From Heterostelium album PN500 (Eukaryota; Evosea; Eumycetozoa; Acytosteliales; Acytosteliaceae), in contig NW_008805074.1 of the NCBI RefSeq assembly GCF_000004825.1, positions 434,001-498,000 on the forward strand: DNA of 64,000 bases, given 5' to 3'. Position 1 is the first letter of the stretch. Each line of letters opens with the position of its first letter. Both the position numbers and the translations under genes were made by a program. The notes under the pieces are model-generated. The model ran no database searches. It was not told the DNA's origin and saw nothing but the letters and a program-made list of their open reading frames with translations. Below, piece by piece: positions 35,684 to 45,494 of the stretch.

Positions 35684-37660
35684 ATGCCAGAGGTATCACT
35701 AGGATTCATGACAGAACAAGAATCACTCTTGCAGTCTGAGGATAGCTTCCTCATTGACGATGCAGGTGCAGACATTACAAGTACAATCAATGGTGATGAT
35801 GAACCAATCATCACCCCAGAGCATAAAGAAGAACTAAAGCAAGGATTTGGTCATAAAACAATGTATGTACATATTTGGTATAGTTACTATATATAGAGAT
35901 AGAGAAATAGAATTTTTTTATAAATATGGAGTTACAATGAATTCAGTGTAAATTGATAAAAAAGTGAATGAGCTCATTGTAGTTTGAATATTTATTTCTA
36001 TGTTTTTTAAATTCTATTATTTTTTTGGTTTACATTTTTTTGTGTAGATCACCAAAAATAAACAAAGTTTATCTTAATTTTATTCTTTTAAAAAAAACAA
36101 AATAAAGTGGAACACTAGGTGGATTTTGTTTATTAATAGGTAATATGACTGGTCCAGGTATGGTCGGTATTGCATTACAATTTCAACAAGCAGGTTGGTT
36201 TTTGTAAGTTTTATATTAATTAAAGATCAAACAAAAACAATTGAAGGGTGGTTGTACTAATTTGTACCTTTTATTTAATATTTTAATAATATGTAGATCA
36301 TTATTTTCTTTTATATTAATTATGGTGGTCAGTACATTCGCTGCATTGTTCTTAACAGAGTCTATGGCGATTATTCCAGGAAATCCTAGATTCCAATTGC
36401 GTGTGGAGTTTAGTATGCTGGTCAGATTCTACTTTGGAAAATGGGGATATTATATAGCGCAGGTTTTCATTAATGTAGCACTTCAGGCAACCAACATTGC
36501 ATCGATTATCATTTGTGCACAGGTCATGGATTCCATGCTGATTTTCATCTTCAAAAAGACGTGTGGTCTCGAAGCGTATCCACACATCGGATGGACTTGT
36601 GTCGCGCAAAACGTAGACTCTAGTTCGCCTTTCGACGATCGCTATATGTTCTTCACACTCGGTTACCTCATTGTGCTGGTGCTCATCATCCCACTGGGAT
36701 TCTTGAATCTCGATGACAACATCGTCGTGCAAATCGGTGCCGTCATGCTCATGTTTACCATCACCTCCTCCTGGGTTATCATGTTTTGCATCCATGGTTT
36801 GGATTCTAGCAATCTTCCGACATTTGGCACGGGCAAAGGTATGGCAGAAGTAATGAGTAATGTAATGTTTAATTATGCTTATATAACGACAGTTCCAAGT
36901 TGGGTAAACGAAGCTGTAAGTAAATTAAAATATTTTATCAACAATTCCAATTACTAATATTAAATTCAATATCATTTTCTAGAAACCATCTGTAAAAATC
37001 AGTAAAACAGTTTGGGGAGCTTCATCTTTTTCAACTTTTGTGTTTTTGGCGATTGGTATCTTCGGTAGTTTATCATTTGGACATATGGCTTCTAATTCCG
37101 ATATTCTCAGTGTAATCAATAATTCACCAGAGGCCAATATCTTTTCAAAGATTTGTGTCTATGTTTTCCCATTTGTTGTGCTTGCCAGTTCGATTCCAGT
37201 ATTCTCGATTGTAGTACGTTATAACTTGATGCAAAACAACTTGATGCCAAAGAAACTTGCACTGTTCTTCTCTGTCATTTTGCCGTGGTTGGTAGTAATC
37301 CCATTCATGACTGGAAACGGTCTCAATCTCATCAGTGAGTGGTCCAGTATCATTTTCAGTTCCATAGCAAACTTTGTCATTCCACTGGTGATCTACCTGA
37401 AAGCTCTGCGTTTCAGAAAGAATCGTCGTAGAATGAACGAAGAGCAAAAGGAAATCTTGAGAACTCTCAAGGTGGAAACCGTTGATTTCGAAGAAAATAT
37501 ACATCAACTTGCCATGGAAGACGACCAATCGGCATACAGAGCAGCCAAGATATTTACAATTAGAATTTGTAAGCGTATTGCTTTCGCCTCACTGTCTGTG
37601 CTGGTCATCGTCATTCCATTGGTCATTGTCACCAGCATCATTTTCAGTGGAGATTCTTAA
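35684..37660 (+). CDS. Amino-acid transporter (AAAP / SLC38-AVT-like)
   Basis: Four exons, 35684-35862, 36108-36203, 36297-36915 and 36983-37660, give 523 residues. An acidic cytosolic N-terminus of ~58 residues precedes GTLGGFCLLIGNMTGPGMVGI, the unwound first helix of the AAAP fold (the G-N-x-x-G-P-G type substrate/cation site). About ten further hydrophobic helices follow, with SWVNEAKPSVKISKTVWGAS in the cytosolic loop and a C-terminal helix ending IIFSGDS. Such carriers move neutral amino acids across the plasma or endolysosomal membrane using H+ or Na+. The loop with GLEAYPHIGWTC may be lumenal and disulfide-linked. Substrate cannot be read from sequence. Exon phases (2,2,0) all close. 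Confidence 0.85.
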
Positions 37661-37875
37661 TCACGATAAAGAATCTTTTTTTTTTTGGAAACATCAATAA
37701 TTTATTATATTTATTACTACTATAGACTTACCAAAATATATACTTTCCAATTTATAATAGGAACTCCCAAAATATTTAAATTAATTAAACATACATATTT
37801 GTCATATGTTAATTTCATTTATATAAAACTTTTCTTATTTATTATTTGCTTTGTTTTTTTTTTTGTTTCAATTAT

Positions 37876-39730
37876 TTATTTGTTTTTCTCATCAAAGGTA
37901 ATTTGTTTTGGACCGTCTTTTCGGAATATAGTTAATAGTATTGCACTCAACAAAGCCATTCCAAAGAATGCAATAATGTATCCAACCCAAAAGTATTTAA
38001 TAATCATAATATTTCGAACTGCTAAAGAGAACATACCTATTTTAAAATTATTTTTGGTAAATAAAAGAAATAAGATCTATTATAGATTTTGAACTTACTA
38101 TTGATTGCGGTTGTACTTGCATACTGAGAGAATGCCATTGTACAGAATTGGGTAATACTAACACAACAAACTAAAATCATTCCTACATTAAATAAGAATG
38201 CATTCATCATTGTTCCTCCAACCCTATTGTTAAAAATTTAAATATTAGAACAATTTATATTTTTGGAGTTAATATTATTTATAATTGAAATCTTACCTCA
38301 TTGGATGTATAGGGAATAAAAAGAATAATCTTAAACCAAATTTAAAGTTTCCTTTTACTACACATAGCAAAAGATATAATGAGTAAATTCCATATGTAAT
38401 TGTACCTAAGAATCCCCATGCGCCATCCAATTTAATGAAAAAACTGTTCAAGAATGGGAAAAATGGTTCAGGTTGAGTCCACATATAGAGAATATTCTGA
38501 AGTACCCAAGTGATGGAGAGAGCAGCAGCTATGAATCCAAGGAAAAGTTGGACGTAATAGAATATAACTTTACCACCTTGTCTTTGATAGCATATCTTAA
38601 GATGTTCATAATCATCCTCCAAAAGAAAAACTGCAGCTTTAAATCTATTGTAATTTCGTTTTTGTTTTCTACCTGTAATGATACCACCTCTGTGGTTTGC
38701 TTGTACAGTCTTTCCAATCTCCAATAATTCCGTTGCCTTTTCTCCTATCTTTTGTTTTTGTTTCAGATATACATCATACGAAATTCTCTGAGGACGGAAT
38801 CTGAAATCTGTTATCATATCCATTGGTAATGCAGCTACACCTATTCCACCAAAAAGAACAAACAAAAACCAACCTCCAAATGAAACCATAGTAATTACAA
38901 ACAGAGCTATTGATACTCTAAAAGTAATAAATTCAGTATCATTCCTATATTCATCACTTGTATATCCTGAGTAACTATAAAGAGTAGTTGGTGTCAATGT
39001 ATTGTTCTTGTTTTGAGAGGCACTTTGGACCCAAGCCTCGACAAAAGTAGGTATTTGTACATTGACCAGTTTTTGTTGTGTTAATGTCAAGTTGAAAGAA
39101 TTTGGAGAGGTACACAATAAAAATGACCACCAAGATTTCAGTTGAGTATTATTTAGATCGGTTGTTGAATTGGGTGGAGGACCTGCTTCAAGAACTGCAT
39201 GGCTTGTTGTAATCAAATTATTATTAATTACTATTGTTGGAATTTGTGCAACACCAATCAAACACCACAGAGTAAATGTCAGTGCGCAAAAAACAAATAG
39301 AATAACAACAGTTCCCTTAATTGCACTAACAAATTGATTGCTATCTCTATTTTTTTTTTGTTTTTTAAATTAATATGAAAATGATCAAAACGATTTTTAA
39401 AAACAAATCTTACCCATCTGCTTCATCAGATTCGTAGAAAAATATTGCAAATGGAACTATTACAATTGCAAATACAGCAATAATTATATAAATCGCTAAC
39501 CACATTGTATCCATGGGGAATCCTCCAGTACCACCTTTATTTGCAACATCTAATGGTAACATTAGAATGCTTGTAGTGGCTAGTGAAATTCCTAGAATAA
39601 TTATTATTTTAGGGAATATTGCAACATTTCTGTCATCCGGGTGTTGATAATATACTATTAAATATAAACTTCCAAGCATAATCAAAAATACTATAACCAA
39701 ACAAACTATAATCATATAAATATTCACCAT
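37876..39730 (-). CDS. LIMR-family (LMBR1-like) multi-pass membrane protein
   Basis: Four exons on the minus strand (39730-39414, 39346-38297, 38223-38099, 38036-37876) splice to 550 residues. The N-terminus is a helix followed by [15 protein letters not shown] and then [18 protein letters not shown], a signature of LIMR/LMBR1-like proteins. [19 protein letters not shown] precedes the third helix. [13 protein letters not shown] and the cytosolic [17 protein letters not shown] segment are also typical. About nine transmembrane helices in all. Relatives include the lipocalin-1-interacting receptor, LMBRD1 and a plant/dictyostelid LIMR group; roles proposed are ligand internalisation or cobalamin export from lysosomes. 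This one fits the LIMR group rather than LMBRD1 proper. Its extended loop with several NxT sites (about 150-230) is probably lumenal. Confidence 0.85.
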
Positions 39731-40180
39731 TTTTATAGATTTATTTTAATAAAATAAAATAAAATAATAAAATAACTAATTTATTATGAACTGTAATAAG
39801 AGTAAATAATAATTTGAAAACAGAATTAATAAAATAGTGATAATTTCCAAAAACATACACAATAAACAAAAAAAGAAAAAAATAATTTGTGTTTAGTGGT
39901 AATCAATCTCACCTACTAACACAAATATTCAATCCGATTGGAATCTACAAAAAACGAAGTAATAGTACTATTATCAAGAACTTTCGAAAGAAAGTATTAA
40001 GTTTACAAATAAAACAAAATTGAATGGAAAGTTTTTGTTTTTTTTTTTTTAGAAAAATTATTATTTATTTAATATTGATTATGATTATTATTATTATGTT
40101 AAGTTATAGGTTTAAGTTATTTTAAATACCCAATAAAAAAATTTAAATTTTAGTATTTTGATTTTTTTTTAAACTATCGT
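39731..40180. other. intergenic with clustered short hairpins
   Basis: Spacer between the LIMR 5' end and the spore-coat 3' end. At 39928-39995 lie three consecutive foldable elements: TTCAAT/ATTGGAA, a 14-bp palindrome TAATAGTACTATTA (39960-39973) and ACTTTC-GAAA-GAAAGT (39980-39995). Confidence 0.6.
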
Positions 40181-42420
40181 TTAACCATAGATACTCCAAG
40201 TTGATGGATCAGTCCATGCGAATTTCTTAGTAATTACTACACATGTTGGAATTCCATTGTTCAAGATACACTTGGAACCTTGTTCACAAGTGACCAAATC
40301 ACATTTTCCTACGCATCTTGGTGCGAGTGATGGATCTGGTTGGCAACAAACTTCGTCTTCTGGACAATGGACTCCGAAACAGGCATCTGGAAGATGAGTA
40401 CTGGTGGTGACTGGACCGAATGTGGACGATTGATGGGTGGTTGGTCTTGCTGTGGTCATCGAGGTGGTTGAGGCAGTGGTAGTTGCGGTGGTGGTTACGA
40501 GCATTGCAATGGTAGAGGCAGTGGTCGATGCAGTTGAAGCGGTGGTGGTTGCGATGGTCGAACCGGCCGAGATGTGATATGGTGTGCAAATTGCAACGGC
40601 TGGACAACATGGTTCGTTGACACAGGTCGAGGACTTGACGGTGATACAGGCCATTCCACGAGCACCGCAATCGAGTGATTCACAAGTTTGGTTGCTGGCG
40701 GGTGGAGTGTATGGAATTAATCCCTTGGTTGGCTTGCAAGTGTTGTCCAAATGGTAGATCTGGTTATCCTTTGGATTGATGGCGCACTGATTGCTAAAGT
40801 CTGGTTGACATCCAACTTCTGGACGATTGACACAGACCTCCATGATGTTTCCACAACACGATTTGATGGCTTGGAGAGCACAGTGACGGTTGGAAATACA
40901 CATGGCTGAGTCGTAGATCGACTCACAATCTACGGGACCACCAGAAGTTCCACCACCGAATGGAACACAATTTGGATGACCGTCATCCATGAAGCAACGG
41001 TAGTTTGGTGGACAGGCAAAGTTGTGACATGTTGGTTGGACACAAGCTGGTTGACCCTTGACATTGATACAGATCTTTCCACCAGAGCATATGACATCAT
41101 GGCATGGATCTGGCTTTGGAACGCAAATTGGAACACCACCGATCTCCTTGCAGATCTTGTCTGGGGCACAGTGGATGAGAGCACAAAGACCGCCACCAGA
41201 GGTAATGGGTGGAGAAATCTCAATGCAAGTTGGAATACCGTTGTTGAGAATACACTTTTGACCAGGTTTGCATTTTTTGGAGTCGCATGTGCTTGCAACA
41301 CACTTTGGAAAACCACCCTTACCAACGACACAGTGATGACCCCTTGGACATTTGTGGAGTTTACAAGCGGCATCTGGGAGATAGATACACTTTGGTCTAC
41401 CTTCGTGAGTGACACAGACTTGGCCGTGGGAACATTCGACCAAACCGCAGATGTTTCCACCTGAGGTAGCGGAACCAGTGTTGGTGAATATACATTGTGG
41501 ACGTCCATTCTCGAGGACACAGTGTTGACCGTTTGGACAATCAACATTGGCGCAAAGACCGATACCACCTGAAGTAGCGGATCCAGTGTTGGTGAAAATA
41601 CATTGTGGACGTCCATTCTCGAGGACACAGTGTTGTCCGTTTGGACAGTCAACATTAGCGCATAGACCAATACCTCCGGAAGTACCACCGTTTGGAGCAC
41701 ATGCACCGTTTCCATTATTATTGATACAATGATATCCTTCTGGACACTGTACGAATCTGCATGGATCACCGCCAGTAGTTCCGCTGCTCTGACCAGACGA
41801 TCCGTCGATACAAACCGGTTGACCATTTTGTAGAATACAGAATTTACCTTGTGGGCAATTATAGTTGTTACAAGCACCGGCAGTGGTTCCTGAGGAACCG
41901 GATGACGATCCACTCGATGATGTTGCACCACCAGAACAACGTGGTACTCTTGGACAACAGGCAGTTCCATAGCATGGCGACGAGTTTACCCACTCACAAG
42001 TCTGTCCATATCTCTCGCAACCCAAAGATTCACAGGTAGCATTTGGAAGTGGTGTATATTTGAAACCACTTGGCTTACAGGACGACCAGAACTCATAGGT
42101 ATTTCCGGATTGATCGGTACCACACGAGAGCTCCTCTCTACAATTGTATTTAGAAACACAGAAAAACTTTCTATCTCCACAACACGAGATAAAAGGTAGT
42201 GTTTGACAGTGGTCGGAATTTCTTTTACATTGTTCCTCATTTAAACCTGAACAAACTTCTCCTCCAGCTAATTAATTTTTAATTTGAAAAAATATATATT
42301 AATAACCATTTTAATAAATTAAATTCCAGATATTAAATAAAGATTATTTTTAAAATACAAACCATAAACTCTGGAAAAAATTACTATACAAAATAGTAAT
42401 GTTATAGAATAGAATCTCAT
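40181..42420 (-). CDS. Spore-coat-like cysteine-rich protein with follistatin (FOLN) repeats
   Basis: Two exons (42420-42363, 42267-40181) give 714 residues. The signal peptide ends near SRVYA. A Cys-rich module (about 21-130; CSGLNEEQCKRNSDHC ... FISCCGDRKFFC) resembles the Dicty_spore_N domain of SP96/SP70/SP60. Next come ten FOLN repeats (about 150-460; each C-x4-C-P-x-G-x2-C ... G-x-P-x-C). A second copy of the Cys module follows (about 467-585), then a Ser/Thr-rich mucin-like linker (588-640) and two last FOLN repeats (ending NNGIPTCVV). Such proteins are secreted by prespore cells and cross-linked into the spore coat, binding cellulose. Two central repeats are identical in protein. The exact cot orthologue is not resolved. 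A C/A-rich element lies upstream at 43262-43270. Confidence 0.85.
41461..41676 (-). repeat. Tandem 108-bp FOLN repeat, two near-identical copies
   Basis: Copies 41461-41568 and 41569-41676 differ at 9 of 108 bases by eye, yet both encode the same 36 residues. Confidence 0.9.
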
Positions 42421-44081
42421 TTTATAATGTTTAATTCTAATCTATAATTTTTTTTAGGTGTTGTAGTTGTTGTTTTTTATAATCACTAGTTATCTTTGAT
42501 TAATAACTATTGGATGGTGGAAATGTAAAGTTTAAATAGATAATAATCCTTTAAATAAATTATATTTTAGAAATTTTTTTATTTTATTCCAAGATCCTAA
42601 GTTGATGGACTAATATCAATGTTTGGATTGGAGTTGGGATTGAAATGAAAAGAAAAAAATAAACTAAACAGAGAAAAACAAAGGACTTTGACTAACTATT
42701 TATTATGATTATTTCTTCTTCCTCTCGAGGATATTAATTATATTATTATTATTTTAGTATGTTATTTTTAATGATTGGAAAAAAAAAATATTCAGATGAA
42801 ATAGGTAAGGCAAGGTAAGTAAGTATGTTGGAGAAAAATAAATCAAAAACAAAAAATGAAATAAATAATAATAATATTAATATTGTAATGAATTATTTAT
42901 ATACAATGTTTTTGTTGTTGTTGTTATTGAACAATCAAAGAGTAAGAAGAGTGAGTATGAGTGAGTGAATGAAAAAGCACTTTTTCTTATTATTAATTGT
43001 AGTTGCAATATAATGCAATACAATATAATAGAGTGGCGCGTGAGTGAGAGTGAAATAATAATGGATAAATATTATTAAATAGTAAATAATAAAAACAAAG
43101 TAATTGTAAATTTTACATTGATTGATTTTCAAAACCAAACCAAAATCAGAAACACAAATATCATTGAACAACAGCAACTACATATGAAATGTTATTATAT
43201 GTTCACATTTATATAACAATAACATCACTGCTGTATGTAGCCATGTGATATGATTTTCAATACCCACCCATTCATTCATTATTATTTGTATTAAAAATAA
43301 TACACTGATCTAAAATGAAAAAAAGTATACAATAATGAGAAACATTAATATTATTCTACTTCACATCTAAATGATATTATTCACACATGGGTGATCATTG
43401 TTTAATTTAAAAAACAAAAAGTGAATATCATATCATATGAACAATGAGTATATATTTATTAAATGTATAATGAAGGTTAAAGTTATTGTTGTGTTGTGTG
43501 CCTGTGATTGTTTGTGTGTGTGTTAGTTTGTATGTTCGTGTGTGATAATAATAATTGATCAAGTGAAAAAAAGAAACATTAATGATCATGTTTTTTATTT
43601 TTGATCACACACTATTAATACCACTCACTCAATATATATTATTAATCAATAATAAATATATTAATAGATTATTATTATTATTATCATCATATAAAGATAT
43701 ATTCAATTTAAACTTGATTGTCTACAACTAACATGACACATTAATACATGTGATGATCAACAATAAAGCATGAAATAGAGAATATATTTGGTTGTAGATT
43801 ATTCATGGTTTATTTACACCTTGCTTACCTATCGGTATACTTATCGGTTCTATTTGCAATTTATTAGCTTACCCTCCTTTTTTCAAATTCGTTAGCTCTT
43901 TAAAAAATAATAATGTCAATCAAGTTCAAATATATAATATAGGAATAACTAGTTGATTATATTAAATAACATGTTTCTTAACTCATTATCTATCTACACT
44001 TGAACTATGATTGTTGTACTATTCTATTGTTTTGTTTTTAATTAAAAAGAAATAATTATGATTGTATTTTATTTTATCTAT
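42421..44081. other. 1.7-kb upstream region of the spore-coat gene
   Basis: AT-rich. It includes ACCCACCCA at 43262-43270, a GT-rich run (CA-rich on the minus strand) at 43490-43545, and the doubled TATCGGT and GCTTACC near 43820-43875. No gene seen; the open stretch at 42935-43177 is not gene-like. Confidence 0.65.
43262..43270. promoter_or_regulatory. Candidate GBF/CA-rich element for the spore-coat gene
   Basis: ACCCACCCA about 0.84 kb upstream of the spore-coat ATG, matching the C/A-rich elements that drive prespore cot genes in D. discoideum. Motif-based only. Confidence 0.35.
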
Positions 44082-44993
44082 TTAATCAACCTTCTTTCTA
44101 CGCAATGTTGGTGATTTTCTAGATTCGGTATCATCATCGGATACAGCATCTTCGTCGTCACTGTCAACTGTAACAATCTTTTTCTTTGGTTGCTTCTTGG
44201 CTGCCTTATTTTCGGTGGTATTGTTATTGTTGCTTGGTGTTGCTGGAATTCTAATATTTCCATTATTGTCGCTGGTTGCCTCTGGTTCGGCTGGTGGTTG
44301 AAATCCTCCCCTATTAATTATAAATAAAAAAGATGATTAATATACATATATAGATAATGATTATTATTATTTTGTAATATTTACATTAAACTGGCAAATG
44401 GACTTTCATCAGCGAATGGTCTTGGATATTTATTGTCACCTTCACCCAAGATGTAGATCTTGAACAATTTGTTCTTGTAGAGATTCTGCAAAGCCATGAC
44501 GCAGTTGATTGCTAAGGGTGGTACAATGTTCCACTTGTACAACAAAAACAATGGAATGCAAATACCGACGAGTACATTACCGATAACCTTTTTAATCTGT
44601 TGGAAATCATAGTCCTCAACTGTCATTCTTTCAGTCTTCTCTCTAAACAACAACAACAACAATATAAATAAAATATTAATAACAAATTGTTATTTCACAA
44701 CAACAACAACAACAACAACAACAACTATCATAACTAACTAAATGATGATTGTTGTTGATGATTACTATTACTCACTCTTGACCGAACGAAGCTGGTGTTT
44801 TGATATCAAAGAGAACGGTAGTCTTTGGTCTGGATGTGATCTTCTTGAATATCATAGCGTATGCACAGACACAGATGAACTGAACCGAGCAGAATGCGAT
44901 GATAGCGTAGTTGACATATTGTGGGTTCTCCTTGAAATCGATCTTTTGGACCAAGAACAATGCTCCCATTACAAAGATAAAATCGAAATTCAT
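44082..44993 (-). CDS. PHO88 / SND3 family ER membrane protein
   Basis: Three exons on the minus strand (44993-44776, 44642-44385, 44310-44082) give 234 residues. Hydrophobic helices lie near 3-17, 28-50 and 95-115. Family landmarks are IDFKENPQYVNYAIIAFC, the VEDYDFQQIKKVIGNVLVG segment after TVLFDIKTPASFGQE, and the HxxK-like YKNKLFKIYILGE before the conserved RPF. Yeast PHO88/SND3 is an ER protein of the SRP-independent (SND) targeting route for membrane proteins, first linked to phosphate uptake. The last ~65 residues form a polar tail with poly-Asn, KKQPKKK, acidic VDSDDEDAVSDDD and a basic end RRKKVD, longer than in yeast. The tail is probably cytosolic. Family membership is fairly firm from pattern. 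Confidence 0.8.
44696..44723 (+). repeat. CAA microsatellite in intron 1 of the SND3 gene
   Basis: About nine CAA units on the plus strand, close to the splice acceptor of the minus-strand gene, a second short CAA run being at 44645-44660. Confidence 0.85.
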
Positions 44994-45494
44994 TTTATAT
45001 TTCTTTTTCTATCTGTAATTATAATTATATAAAAAATAGTTATATAGTAATAAATATAAATAAAAAAATATTGAAAATGAAAAAAATAAAATAAAAAAAA
45101 ACAAAGATAGAATTTTTTTTAAACCGACAAAAATTTTACTCACAGAACATAACAATTCATCTTCGATAGCTTCACATCACCCAAATTAATAACTTTTTTT
45201 TGTCAATTTTTTTCTTTTTTTCATTTTTCTTTCGTGTGTGAGTCAGAGTGGTAAAATGTTATATCACATTTATTTTGACGATAGGTGTAAAGAATTAGGA
45301 TGAGATGATGTTAGTAATTATGATGACATTTTAAGTATCTTATATAATAATAATTTTCAGATTTAGATTTAGATTAAGATTTTTAAAAGATTTTAATAAG
45401 TTAAAATTGGTATTTAAAATTTAAATATTTATTTATTTATACAATTAATTGTTGTTTTTATTTACAGAAAGAGAAGAGAAAGAGTGGGAGATAA
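44994..45494. other. intergenic, AT-rich
   Basis: 5' flank of the SND3 gene and 3' flank of the comC-like gene. T-rich and A-rich runs, no gene. Confidence 0.7.

Noticed and set aside
39890-39945. tRNA-like piece (TAGTGGTAATC with TTCAATCCG)
   Set aside because: No acceptor or anticodon stems and no proper B box; only a chance resemblance.
40930-41970. 346-residue open frame on the minus strand
   Set aside because: Shadow frame of the FOLN-repeat spore-coat gene; the true frame has regular cysteines and repeat structure.
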